Under the pieces are notes generated by a model. The model ran no database searches, had not been told where the DNA came from, and worked only from the letters and a program-made list of their open reading frames with translations. Of a DNA stretch of 64,000 bases, positions 22,401 to 31,649 are shown one piece after another. The stretch is taken from NCBI GenBank assembly GCA_002786025.1, contig NHNW01000011.1:496001-560000 (forward strand). Reading direction: 5' to 3'. The position numbers and the translations under genes were made by a program. The stretch comes from Zasmidium citrigriseum. Taxonomy: Eukaryota; Ascomycota; Dothideomycetes; Mycosphaerellales; Mycosphaerellaceae. The stretch's first letter is position 1, and each line of letters begins with the position of its first letter.

Positions 22401-23137
22401 GCTCGATCATACTGATATGGATTGAGCTGGATGGCTTTGCGAGCGCGCAAGTTACGTCTAGCGATGGCGGCCGAGTGGGGCGGATGCTCGTCAGAAAGTA
22501 TGTCTTCAACAGCCGGTACGGGAGAATCGGGGAGCGCTTCCGTCTCTCTAGCAAGGGCTCGAGGTAGCTCTGGAAATTGGAAGTCCAATGGAGGGCTGAC
22601 TTCACGCTCACTCAAAGGTGATGAAGCAGCACTCATCCGTTGCGTGCCATCCTCGGGATGAACAGCGCCAAAGATAGTGTTCAAGCTCGGCAGTTCAATT
22701 GAACTACTTGGGAGCGTGTTTTGCGGTGGTCGAGGTGAGGCCAGTCCGGAAGTCTCGACATTTTGAGCAGGCTCGGCGCCTCTCGCTTCGCTTCCAGCAT
22801 TCTCGCCTTTCTCCAAAAGTTCAGAGATAGGCTCTCCCTTCTCAGATGCCAATACACCGTTCTGCAACACTTTCGTCTTCCCACTGTACGTCTTCGCCAC
22901 CTTTGGCTGGATCCAATCCGGATCATCTCCATTTTCGAATTCTGAAAGGTCCGGCGGTTTCGGTATAAGAACGATTGGCTGGTTTGGGGTGCCCTCTGGC
23001 TCGTTTGGGGTGCCCTCTGGCTCCTGGCTATGTTTCGCTCTTTTACGCGGCCTCTCTGGGCTGTGCGATTCAAGCTCGAGGCTGAGTTCATCATCTTCTG
23101 AATCCTCCACCTCTCCTCGATCCTGCCACCGCTTCAT
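16454..23137 (-). CDS. MMS22: DNA repair protein Mus7/Mms22 family
   Basis: One uninterrupted frame of 2227 residues starting MKRWQDRGEVEDSEDDE, the conserved N-terminal opening of the Mus7/Mms22 family. Residues 1 to about 940 are disordered and charged, with many Ser/Thr-Gln and Ser-Pro sites and basic clusters. A conserved core begins near 950 (HPVLQGLYAFGTRYPTDFDI, VRTFIGSGDF) and continues as an all-helical repeat-like region to the C-terminus. Mms22 works with the Rtt101-Mms1 cullin ligase (Cul8 in yeast, Cul4-type in fission yeast) and promotes replication-fork recovery and homologous recombination after fork damage. A tandem EPEGTPN duplication lies near residues 44-56. It is head-to-head with SEC17, with 301 bp between the starts. 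Absence of introns over 6.7 kb is notable beside its spliced neighbours. Confidence 0.9.
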   Translation of the reverse strand: MKRWQDRGEVEDSEDDELSLELESHSPERPRKRAKHSQEPEGTPNEPEGTPNQPIVLIPKPPDLSEFENGDDPDWIQPKVAKTYSGKTKVLQNGVLASEKGEPISELLEKGENAGSEARGAEPAQNVETSGLASPRPPQNTLPSSSIELPSLNTIFGAVHPEDGTQRMSAASSPLSEREVSPPLDFQFPELPRALARETEALPDSPVPAVEDILSDEHPPHSAAIARRNLRARKAIQLNPYQYDRAQYLKLCRARGVRPVRLEEQEKVQQAESQSQTASSQVQERSSAPSSPNTTQEQTQMRDTNRQGLDYFDAGSSSDAEPGQSHHLSKRRKLTHGPGKGKNTSSGSRNPIQAAASWSQLDEFSVPPSPPRTTSDLSNEEDIEPLFRQTASGFRVPLGLTPAPLPTPQISSDAKRNDSEESDSPPRRSRPSTTRRHIRSISAISVSSDPDTESDAESELEARRLRREQKRIKGVLPASWLKIDLQAQQARQTKEKLTTRRLSATSPTKQEAQRGVARKISRPTQRDQSSDQLDLPGATSDSDDGADATNTIRQQMRLDLNSDRFTIAPSTTVDDDLMENDFIDPMLAGSSRPRKSKSHRKHQPRITEALRSSATHRNDFSEERRANRLSEGMVDRSHKPKGGKARRSQRRRVVHLSIADAPSSPTQRQPQFLKLALRQTRQAPDRGRHSPTHKVIRLATASDTEEASSVLRAWREGTIAPRRSQEDLTGECDLHEPSHDADEYPLLEEAPPAQHQQHFATPTIRRRKPTTGISQPARQRRLQQTRLQHVKLQIATDKLRPEEHGNDARLPPPRRKPRPERPQRLREAQLETLERDFDQNHREAMFERRMQCMTESVARAPRQPRGTGFQLDRFLREDSIAVSEGQPTQAGPISRKATDRPNRNTFNLAHRPRKSTARRLDVETRQYRQPSEPLPEDLEQSEPIQFDVANGSAHPVLQGLYAFGTRYPTDFDIKPLEDGTFFHVRTFIGSGDFKDALDLRNRDLDRETGHVRIYFNGEVFEWGAWNEDVAAQVARIPTLISDVLHACDDPNADIDIAAQLNAMEHNVGYLLRSVVRYCSKCIWFTDPVDRQSCVESLNGCIGALSDVLTDQSLNNARLSKAVNLAIQHQVVIAKQVVLLGDHSAVSAESKRRATELLSHSSRCLFRHGIAGRYADIRAFYEENRRNAVREAGIQDDSSALASLVLLRNTLSDGTGLATSFWEIVSEALDTAIGSICNIKIFEQLWQNVFTILPALEIDAMGIARSGSRFTANADDWSLIKAVVSRVLELYEPSSQIRGYSVNEYVRVTLTRCHCLISKWGWWRCEPVLNTVFDFFARRSFNVLHKEESRGSPKFLEDLNLPEVQLEVMPDDCSFHVFLKMLTASVMGMRRHNLFADRKIQRILWRFIPNHSRVYRKDSDFHKTDLEALRNQHDLFSVLYYVSPTKARIGVDLVLGLVDHSTSHREACRLSVRAWANIASYQASTSEPVEALQELTEWFCGMMKTTLAQYRLAKSEAEHDFERAEQQMQDGGERTIDQAMLETTIASNQRQIAAIVVDALAGLKRTIRSANHLGKVRALIEQTCFWSVFDLFDPSQRRLLSAMQEALSVSEAALEMQDRFKSVATTHSGNEDSQDFGDSSALEAFAADDEASERSSLTVADALLQPVGQFLSNVFGADAAPEDALLQQVIDVWTHLASLTVYGSLKSWSSYVDDYGTTAWSQLRDTAQKRKFTPYFMSQILVRSDGHEEVRESVIMAWLLSLVEREAMLKFQHCLTSGLLNHCGDDPLLDNLPFTKDRSFGLYDITLADFRQRRIALISSLLCNMRTHYDEISRERPSLAQDLRSKYADMLRHLMQAMKANYQELQAGHGHSVADASVQGGYVDFVQQVVSFLQQYALGICQVDRFFTDSAAFPLPATDPTYVVGRLRSYIPKLAENSGRTQLAMFIQTVSERAAIDNQQQYLVNQMATAMSDADEEGDERAPTLRYVLLSSIFPAYIAKAVSSACGWIPTIPILQACEVVIDNLLYNVQIEEEQAVLAVVDTIANILHGVCLQCDYVLVHADILERPSILGTLSSMFSVGNACLTIVSYLQRATSLGKELSKRVQTLQKQAVALEARLQDQTDTAFLDIPNCGPEPKTPWLDTRAAADKQVREAMNGKWRAVEGQYYIQRGNTMKEVVVELGDSKDEKTRLLQVIASFCSAFEATFGDPHRKRRETACDDLLGGVLV

Positions 23138-23438
23138 TGGAGTCTTTGTGCATGTCGGATAGCTCTGCGAATCCAGTGTGTAGATGCTCGGGAAATGCGA
23201 GATGTGTTGTAGGATCGGGAGTATGGCGAAGTGAAGTCGGCGCGTCCCGGCGCGTAGAGTGCTTTAAGGTTTGGCGTCGGCTCCTTCCGAGATTCTGTCG
23301 ATTGCGCTTGCACGTGATGAGGGGACGTCACTCTCAACTGTCCACGAGTCCAAAGGCAGAGGCAACACTTTTAGTACGACTGGACACCTTTCTACAAAAC
23401 TACGACAGCCCGACAACTTCCCAAGATTGACCATCATC
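23138..23438. promoter_or_regulatory. Shared promoter, MMS22 / SEC17
   Basis: 301 bp between divergent start codons. A CACGTGATGAGG sequence at about 23312 contains a CACGTG E-box-like palindrome. No gene seen. Confidence 0.4.
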
Positions 23439-24432
23439 ATGGCGCAAGACCCTCGCGCACTCCTGCAAAAGGTGGGCCTGTCGCTGGCAATACTTGAGGA
23501 TTGACTGCTGAGACATGATCAATAGGCAGATAAAGCAGCGCAATCCGCCAGCGGTGGCTTCTCACTCTTCGGTGGTAAGACAGAGAAATTGGAGAATGCG
23601 GTCGAGCTCTACACACAGGCAGCGAATGCCTTCCGAATGCAAAAGGCGGGCAAGGAAGCGGGGCAGGCATTCGAGCAAGCCGCTGCATTACAATCCGGCA
23701 AATTGAACGAGCCAGACGATGCGGCCAACACTCTTACCGAAGCGTACAAGTCATACCGGAAAGATGAGCCAGAGGATGCTGCAAGAGTACTGGAAAAGGC
23801 GATCACCCACTACACAATGAAGGGCAACTTCCGGAGGGCAGCTACACATAAGCAGAATCTCGCGGAGCTATATGAGGTGGAGTTGGGCGACCAGAAGCGG
23901 GCGATGGAAGCATATGAGACGGCCGCGGGATGGTACGAGAACGACAACGCAGAGCAGTAAGTTTCAGTCCTCAACTATGGCGGTCGATATCGTTGCTGAT
24001 TGTCTGATCACCCCTAGACTTGCGAACAAGCTATACCTCAAACTCGCCGATATCGCCGCGCTTGAAGGCGACTACATAAAAGCCATCTCCAACTATGAGC
24101 GCATTGCCAAGTCCGCCATCAACAACAACCTTATGAAGTGGTCGGTCAAGGAGTACTTCTTGAAGGCCGGAATTTGCCATCTTGCGAACGGCGACATGGT
24201 CGCAATGAACAGAGCGTTGGAATCGTACCGAGATCTCGACCCAGGCTTTGCGCAAACGCGAGAGCACCAGCTTCTTGTCGACATGTACGAGGCCGTGGAG
24301 GAGGGCGATCAAGAGAAGTTCGCCGATAAGCTGTTCCAGTTCGATCAAATGTCCAAGCTCGACAAGTGGAAGACCACTCTTCTGCTGCGGGTGAAGGAGA
24401 GCATCGAGGGCGCGGAGGAGGATTTTGCATAG
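23439..24432 (+). CDS. SEC17: Alpha-SNAP (Sec17)
   Basis: Three exons: 23439-23471, 23526-23956 and 24018-24432, giving exactly 292 residues, the size of yeast Sec17. The first exon encodes MAQDPRALLQK. Intron 1 (54 bp) has a GTGGGC donor and CAATAG acceptor; intron 2 (61 bp) has GTAAGT/CCCTAG. The protein is a chain of TPR-like helical hairpins, with the N-terminal membrane-attachment loop GGFSLFGGKTEK at about 20-31, AAWYENDNAEQLANKLYLKLAD-type repeats, and the conserved C-terminus KWKTTLLLRVKESIE that contacts NSF/Sec18. It recruits Sec18 to spent SNARE complexes for disassembly in all membrane fusion steps. Confidence 0.96.
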
Positions 24433-24767
24433 ACTTGTTCTACCAGCCTGCATTGGTGTCCCGAGTGGCATATTGGTGTCAAGGAAGCATCGTCCGGAGC
24501 AACAGATCCGGGTGTTGAGTTGAGTGTTGGGTCAAGTCAGAGTACCCTTATTGTTCGCACTGGAATACAGCAGACGGCCATTCCTCTTCAAGCGTCGCAA
24601 GACACCAAGCTCTTGATCGAAGCTTGCAATCGATGTGATTGTTGCAACGAGGCGTGCCTCCGCTAAGGTGGACGGAGTGAAGGTCTGATCCCATGCTGGA
24701 CGACGCAAACATTGCATTGCTGGCCGGAACCTCCTGGCGCCATCTCGAGTTCCCACGGATTCGAGAC
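24433..24767. other. Intergenic between convergent genes
   Basis: 335 bp between the SEC17 stop and the stop of the small minus-strand gene. No coding signal seen. Confidence 0.5.
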
Positions 24768-25154
24768 TTATTTAGCGTCCTTCCGGTCTGCTTCCTGCGA
24801 CGGAGACGGCTTCGGCGCAGCGGCTTGATCAGACGTCGACTGCTTTGGTCCAAATAGAGCTTGTCGTATACCCCAGGCAAATCCTCCAGTGCTCGTACTC
24901 GTCGCTTCTTTCTTCGCCTCCCTCAGATCGCTCATGATAGCTTTACTGATGACCCTCTCTTGCTCCTCCGGCGACGTATGCTGTTCCGCGAACTTTCCTT
25001 CTCTTTCATTCTTTTGCTTCTCAAGCTCGGGTTGTAACGTTGTGTATGCTGTAAGATGTCAGCGAGCATTGGTGAATTTAAGAAGACTATACCCACCGGT
25101 GAAAACACCGCATACTGTCACCAGTACAAGGCCTACGGCAGCGCCTCCACGCAT
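24768..25154 (-). CDS. Small membrane-anchored protein, unknown
   Basis: Two exons: 25154-25097 and 25048-24768, joined over a 48 bp GTGGGT/TTACAG intron to give 112 residues. The N-terminus is a single hydrophobic helix (about 3-20, GGAAVGLVLVTVCGVF). A charged helical segment follows (QPELEKQKNEREGKF, then SPEEQERVISKAIMSDLREAKKE) and an Ala/Pro/Ser-rich tail. The layout resembles small single-pass mitochondrial inner-membrane or assembly-factor proteins, but I do not recognise the family. It shares a 170 bp divergent promoter with the mitochondrial GatC-like gene, which fits but does not prove a mitochondrial role. Confidence 0.7.
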
Positions 25155-25324
25155 TTTGTCCTGTGCGAATGTCGTTGTCGAAGTGAAGCAATCGTTCCAT
25201 GAGCGCATCGACGAAGCCGCGGAGGTCGGCAGTCGGGACGAAATGCCGATGCGCTTCCGAACTTCAGCGAAGCTCTACTCGAACAACAACATGCCAATAG
25301 CACCGATTTGGATCTACGAGGAGC

Positions 25325-25909
25325 ATGAACGCACGAATAGCACGACCATGCCATCTCGTAATTCGACAATCCAAATTCCGGCTTCCTAGAAGTCTGCAGA
25401 ATGGCTTTTCGAGTCGCTCTCCGGCAGCTTCCTACAAACAAGTCGACGTTGAGCAACTGCTGTCCACGCCATCGTGGTCGGTAGCCTCATTGCTCCCATC
25501 GAAGGAATCGAAGTCAGAGACACCGGAAGTGACGACGAAACAATTGCACCATCTCTTGCGACTCTCAGCATTACCGCCTCCCAAGGACGAAGAGGAGGAA
25601 AAGAACATGCTCTCGACCCTATCTTCACAGCTCCACTTCGTCAAGGATATTCAGAAGGTGGATACTACTGGTGTAGAGCCTTTGCGAAGCCTAAGAGATG
25701 AGACTGCAGAAGGCGAAAAGGAGGCAGAGCTTGGGATGGAGGCTCTGAAAGATGCCCTTGAAATGGAAGAGATTCGAGGAAAGCATCACAAGAGGATTAG
25801 GAGGAAGCATACTCCAGTACAAAATGTTGAGGGCGAGTGGGATGTGATGGGGAGTGCTTCTAAGAAGGTCGGGCGATACTTTGTCGTTGAGGGCGGGAAA
25901 GATCGATGA
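25325..25909 (+). CDS. Glu-tRNA(Gln) amidotransferase GatC-like subunit, mitochondrial
   Basis: 194 residues, intronless. The Arg/Ser-rich N-terminus (MNARIARPCHLVIRQSKFRL) fits a mitochondrial presequence. The centre carries a GatC-type helical pair: TTKQLHHLLRLSALPPPKDEE, then LSSQLHFVKDIQKVDTTGVEPL, where VDTxGVEP is the hallmark of GatC proteins. The C-terminus is basic (GKHHKRIRRKHTP) and ends GRYFVVEGGK. In fungi, the mitochondrial amidotransferase converts mischarged Glu-tRNA(Gln) to Gln-tRNA(Gln) with GatA and GatB, and its third subunit is called GatC, GatF or Gta3 depending on lineage. I use the descriptive name only. The gene starts 170 bp from the divergent small membrane-protein gene. 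Confidence 0.83.
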   Translation: MNARIARPCHLVIRQSKFRLPRSLQNGFSSRSPAASYKQVDVEQLLSTPSWSVASLLPSKESKSETPEVTTKQLHHLLRLSALPPPKDEEEEKNMLSTLSSQLHFVKDIQKVDTTGVEPLRSLRDETAEGEKEAELGMEALKDALEMEEIRGKHHKRIRRKHTPVQNVEGEWDVMGSASKKVGRYFVVEGGKDR

Positions 25910-26844
25910 GGAGCATACCCTCGTCACTTTAAGCCCTTCTTCGGACGACATCAAACGATGAAGGGTAGATGCTTTCTTGTGGCCCAAGTCAACAAGGTTC
26001 GTCAAGACTTCGTTTGAGGGAAAGTCGACGACGACTACTTCCATGGCCACATGAACTCTATCTTCATCGCAGTGATGGCACGGGAGCCCGAGTTGTTGCA
26101 ATTGAACGACATACGGCATATTCGCAACGAGTATTCGACGGCACTCCACGGCCATTGCCCGAGGCACGCACGCCAACTGCAAGTGCAAACTGGAGGGAAA
26201 ACGAGGAGAATGGAACGTCCTAGACGAAATGAGAGAATCCCAGAGCTCGGTCTTGGCTTTGGTCGGATCAGGTTTCAAAGCAGTTGCATTTCTCCAACGG
26301 TATGCAATCGCATAGATCGACATTACTGGATTATGCTTGAAAGGCCAGAAGATGCTCAGGTGGTGAATCTACGAGAAACGAGTGTCTCGACCGGGAACTA
26401 TAGTAGCTAAACACAATGAACAGACGCTCCCTTTCGGGTGAGCCCGTTGGAGCTTCAATGCCGAGGCTGACAGCCGACGACTATCTTGATACCAAATAAG
26501 ATGTGCTATTATTCTGGTTACTTTGAACTGTATTTGAGAGTGAAGCTCGTGTTTCGATCGGAGTCCAATCGCTCGGGACCAGATCGGACCGACGTCGATT
26601 CGGCGTAAGCAGCAACAAGCACGCACCCCACCAAGCCCAGTGCCTTCCTTCAGGCTTCACCTCGACGCAAGGAGATCTGCTTTCGATCTGCTGAAACGAT
26701 CCGCCCACGTGAGACCTCCACAAACAGCTGCTTTCCTCCGCATCGCCCTCCGCCACACGACACACGCGCCTTCCACGCGAGCATCGCCCCATCGAATGCG
26801 CTTGCCGTGTCGCCCGGCTCGCGCGGTGCACTCAACCTGAGGCA
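25910..26844. other. Intergenic, TCO89 promoter side
   Basis: About 935 bp. A 210-codon minus-strand frame (25691-26323) overlaps the 3' end of the GatC-like gene and has no domain, so I do not call it. No tRNA or repeat seen. Confidence 0.5.
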
Positions 26845-29128
26845 ATGCCTTCCGCCAGCAGCCTCTCACCGCACCCTCCAGCGGGGCCGGCGCCGACGAC
26901 GATGCCTGGCTCTGGCGGGTCGGGGTCGCGTCCGCCTCTTATGAAGAGGCAGTCGTCGCAATCGTCGAATCAATCGAGAAACGCCGTCGTCAGCCCTGGC
27001 TCCGTCGAACACCAACCTCTCCGCCACCCGGTCAAGAAACACACCAAGATCGTACTCCCGCGCAATCACAGCTCTGGCCGGAACTTGGCCAAGCTGAATC
27101 GACAGGCCCAGGCAACGGCATATGCAGAGGATAGTCGGAGACATGGGAGGCAACGTTCTCATGAGGGTGAGTCTCGGTAGAACAGCCCAGCTATGGAGAA
27201 GGACTGCTTTGGCGATAAGAGCCATATGCGCCAACACTTGAACACGAACCAGGAGCGATTGCTATGTTGCTATTGCTAACGCCTTGACAGGCGACACGGA
27301 AATCCGACTGCCAGGCAGTTTGGATGAGAGCCGGCCAACGACATTGCGACGCAACATGACAGCTAACCAGTTACCGCGAAACACATCTCATGCGAAGCTG
27401 AAGAAGAACTACTCACACGGACAGTTGACGCGATTAGGATCGGGGAGGAATCTTGCTGGCATGAACACAGCTGCCCAGCGTGCGCCACCATCGCCGGGTT
27501 TGAAAGGCAAGCACAAGAGGCCCAAGTCGGCTGAGATGAGTGCCGCGGAGAAAGACGTACATGAACGGGAATCAAAATTGTACGCGCAACAGCATCAGCC
27601 ACAACAGAGGAGAGGAAGCGGCAAGAAGGTCGGATTCGCAGTTGGCAGCGCCGGGGAATACAGCGATGAAGAGGATGTACCCGAAATGGAGGGTAGCGGA
27701 ATGCAGGAGGATGAATGGACAGAAGAGAGCGCAAGTGCGAGTCCATACAGTACACGGCAGAACACGGCAAACAATTCGAGGAGGACGAGTGTGGTAATAG
27801 ACCGAGCGGCCGAAAAGCTGCCTCTTGGGAATGCAGCGACTGCGAAGGATACCCAGGCAATGGAGCAGGAACGTACGAAGAGGCTAGCCCAAGAGCAACA
27901 AACCAAGGCAAAAGAGTCGGTGGTTGAAGCAAATCACGCCCCTGCTAAACAGCTTCCAAAGGACTCATCTGCGGTTGGGAAGCAGCCTGTTAACCAGTCA
28001 ATACAGGAGCCAGCAGCGAAACCGGCGCATGAAGAATATCAGCACCAATATCCTCAACTGCCTATTCACCCGAAAGCGCCACAGCGAAGTCCATTACATG
28101 CTGCGAAAGAACATTCCAATCCAACCACTCGGCGGCTGTTGGACAAGAGTCAACAACTCCCAGCGCCTGCTCTCGTTAGCAATGTGAGCGCAATGGATGA
28201 CACTCACAGCAGTCGAGGTTCGCCGGCAGCGTCCATGAGATCTTCCAGGTCCAATATCGGTGATGGCACTAGCGATCAGCAGGAAGATGAACTGGTATCA
28301 CGGTTCGTGCCCAGTGCATCCCATCCGTCGATGGGAAGTGGCACGAATACTGCTATGGGAACCCCTAAGCACTCGCTTCCTCACACGCCGGAAGATGACA
28401 GTACGCTGGCTGGTCAGAGACGCGAGAGGAACCCTGGCTTCCAGGTCGGACCCGTTAGTCCTGGCTCTACCGTCTCTGGCACGTCTTCAGGTGCTGCGAC
28501 GCCTGGCATTGGGCGCTCTCGTACAGAGTTGAGGATGCTGCAGGAGAAAGCGATGGCAGACATCGAATCCCAGGCCGACCAGAAACCACACCTCCCGGCT
28601 CACGTCTACGACAGGCGAAACGAGTCCCTTAAATCCTACTTGAACGTGACGCCGCTTGGCGAAGGCCGTATACCACACACTGGCATGAGCATGGGTCCAG
28701 ATGTGTTCCAGGGCCGCTTTCGTGCCCTTAATACGGAGCTGAGAGTGGTGCAAAAATTCCGTAACCCTGTGGAAGAGTCCATGGCAAGACTGCGAGCATG
28801 CAAAGGCAGCGCGCTCAACAAGCGCACATCGTCACAAAGGGGACAGCAGCTCTCATCAGCTGCGGGTCTTCCTTCGAGCAAGAGTGCTGTGTCGCTTCCG
28901 ATGCAAAAGGCGCAGAAGGCCAGCGATCTGTCCAAATCGGCCTCTCCACCAAAAGCTGCTAGTCCGCTCAAGCGAGGGACGAGCTCGTCTCAAGTCCAAG
29001 GGGGCGAGCGGCAGAAGCAAAGGAGAGAGGTCAGCTTTCGGGCCCAGCCTGAGACAAGAGAATTTGAGCGGAGCGTTGAAGAGTTGCCTCCTGACGTGAT
29101 TGCAAGACAGCTCTGGGAGAGTGGGTGA
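26845..29128 (+). CDS. TCO89: TORC1 subunit TCO89-like protein
   Basis: Two exons: 26845-27166 and 27291-29128, joined over a 124 bp GTGAGT/TTGACAG intron to give 719 residues. The protein is mostly disordered, with short basic conserved boxes: HTKIVLPRNHSSGRNLAKLNR (about 66-86), then LPRNTSHAKLKKNYSHGQLTRLGSGRNL in exon 2 (residues about 130-160), and a GKKVGFAVG box. The C-terminal third contains a structured-looking stretch (RTELRMLQEKAMADIES, DVFQGRFRALNTELRVV, NPVEESMARLRA). These boxes match the fungal TCO89 family, a non-essential TORC1 component at the vacuole that links nutrient signals and wall integrity. Assignment rests on box pattern rather than a catalytic motif. Confidence 0.72.
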
Positions 29129-29575
29129 TAACGGCCGCATCTATACGTCTAAAGTGCATAGCGAGCGCGTGTATTTATCAGACCATCGACTCGCAACTGG
29201 CGGTCGATGATTGTGCTTTTTGAGCGAGGAGTTCTGGTCGTTTGCAATGGGTTCGGGGTGATTGCTGTGGGCGGATGTGTGATAACACGATTTCGACCCG
29301 TTTCTCGACGGCCTTGTACTGGCGTCGATTGGTTTAATGAGATTGATGGAGCGAATACACAAGCGAAGTTTGAACTGCAAGTTTCTGTGCCACACTACAT
29401 TAGAACAAGTTTATGGCCTCCACCTGGTGTTTTGGCCGGCCCATTGGGTTTAGCGGTGGCGTTCAAGGTTATGGAGCGTTCGGACCGTGATTGAATGGCT
29501 CACACGCTATTCCTCATACAATCGCTTCTCTTCAAATCTCGGACTGCATTAGTCCTGAACACTGCTGCTCGTATA
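29129..29575. other. Intergenic, left flank of the transposon relic
   Basis: About 450 bp of ordinary composition (CA and TG dinucleotides present) between the TCO89 stop and the sharp onset of RIP-like sequence near 29576. No gene seen. Confidence 0.5.
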
Positions 29576-30039
29576 TAGTCTAGTAACTACTTGTTTTAGC
29601 TAGTATTAGCGTTAAGGCGTAAACTTAGAAGGTAGAATCGACGTTACTCTAAGCGCGAGATAGGCGCGTATACAACACGCTCTCGCTCTTATAACTATTA
29701 TCCTTATCGTTAGTAACAATTACTACTATAGTATTATAAACTAGCACTAGTAGTAGCTATATATAGCTAGCTCTAGCTTCGCGAGTTAGCCGCTAAGTAC
29801 GCTATAGTCGTAGTTAATACCGCCGCTATTACTACCTTCTTCTTAATACTTATACGCGTTAGCTACTACTTATAGCGGTATCTTCTATAGACTAGTATAT
29901 TATTAGTAGTACTAGTAGTAGTATTACTAGACGCCTTTAGTACTATCGTCGTAGTAGTTAGAGCTAGAGCCGCTAAGCTCGCCGTCGAATCGATAACTAC
30001 CGCTCTATCGCCTTCCCTTTAATCTAGTCTAGTCTAGTT

Positions 30040-31290
30040 ATTAAGAGTAGTACTATAAGGCGATACTAATACCTCTACGTAGTAGTAGCGACGGAGTAAT
30101 TACGATACTAACTTAGATACTAATTATAATAGGGTCTAGTCTACCGCTAAGTAAGTAGCTACCGCCGAGCGAGCCGCTATCGAGCATAACGGCTAAGTAG
30201 TCCGTAGATCTACTCGTAGGCTTCTAGCTACTATCGTCGATACCGCTTAAGGAGGTAGATTTAGCTAGATTAGATACTACTACTACTCGAGCGATAGCGA
30301 CGATCGTACTACCTATCTAGAAGCTATCGAATAAGCTAAATTAAGAGCTTAGGCCTAAGGTTATATAGATTAATAAAGAGGCGTTAAAAGAAGCCGAGGA
30401 TTATATTAGGCCGAAGGATAGTAAGTAGAAGGTTCGGTAGTAGGTATAGCCGTAGTATAAGTCTAATAAGGTAGTAGTACTCTATCTATTAATTAATTAC
30501 CGTAAGAACTATATTAAGGATAAGTTAGAGAACTACTTCTTCGAAACTATAATAAAGCGGCTTAAGAAGGATAATAAACTATACCCTAATAAGCTTATAC
30601 GTACCGTCTAAGGTAGTAGAGCGAACGATACCTTACGCTTACGGACGAAGGGTTAGATACCTAGGTATAAGGAGCTAAGGCGTAATAAGTTACTAGGTAC
30701 TAGCGTTAGCTCGTTATCTGTCTTTTAGTAATTATATAAGCGGTAGATTACTATAATAGCCGATCGTAAGACTTACTAGAAGGGTAAGGCGAAGATAGAT
30801 AAGTAGCGTAAGGTAGAGGCTCTATACTTAGCTAAGTATAAGGCGGCTAGCTTAAAGCGACCCTCTCGTAACGTTATAGATAGTAAGGACAATAGTAATA
30901 GTAAGGAACCGTCGTCTTTAGGGCGGCCGCCGCCTACTAAACGTCGGACGGCTTAGTAGGCTTAGAAGGCGGTAGAGTAAGTAATAGCCGAGTTAAAGGG
31001 GTCGTTAGATAGGCTTCTTCTCGTTACTAAAGCTAAAGTTACTACTATAGCTATAGACCGCCGAGAACGTCGTAAGGAGCGAGAAGAAGATTAACGGCGG
31101 CGTAAGTAAGGTAATAGTAATCGCCTCGGTCGAATCGAGCGGTAGCTAGCGATAATAACGCGTATATTAATAGATAAGAAGGAAGGAAGTAGTACTAAGG
31201 AGGAAGAAGTTTAAGAGTAACGTCCTAATACTAGTCGATTTTAGCTTTCGTTAGCGCGTAGGCTAGCTTAAGGAGGGTTATTATATACTA
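30040..31290 (+). pseudogene. Relic of the transposon's accessory (DNA-binding?) frame
   Basis: Following one plus-strand frame through RIP stops gives coherent stretches such as LINYRKNYIKDKLENYFFE, then IIKRLKKDNKLYPNKLIRTV, then a Lys/Arg-rich region and a charged helical end. This fits a helical DNA-binding protein with a basic tail, as expected for the second (Myb/SANT-like) protein of PIF/Harbinger elements; that identity is inference. Every stop is TAG or TAA at a site compatible with C-to-T or G-to-A change. Confidence 0.5.
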
Positions 31291-31649
31291 GTATCTGCTT
31301 ACAAATTTTTAACTCTATATATAATAGTATACGAAACAAATTTTGTATATACGAGTTATTAGTCGTAGCGAGCTCTATTATATATTTTCGAACCGTGTTA
31401 ATTAGGCTATATTTAGTAGAGAAATTAATTATAACGTAGCTACCTTAGAATAAAGATTTACTTAACTTTCCCGCTAAGACTACGAATTTACCTAAATCTA
31501 ACGTAGAGTAGTCCGAGCGCCTTCGACTTTATCTTATAGTCGTTTATAGTAGTATTTCCTTCTTCCTTTATTATACCGCTACTATACTATTAAACTAGGC
31601 CCTCCGCCGCCGCCGCGCCGTTACTAGTACCCTCTCCGCCCTCCTTAAC

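Noticed and set aside
25691..26323. 210-codon minus-strand frame
   Set aside because: Antisense to the end of the GatC-like gene and without any recognisable feature.
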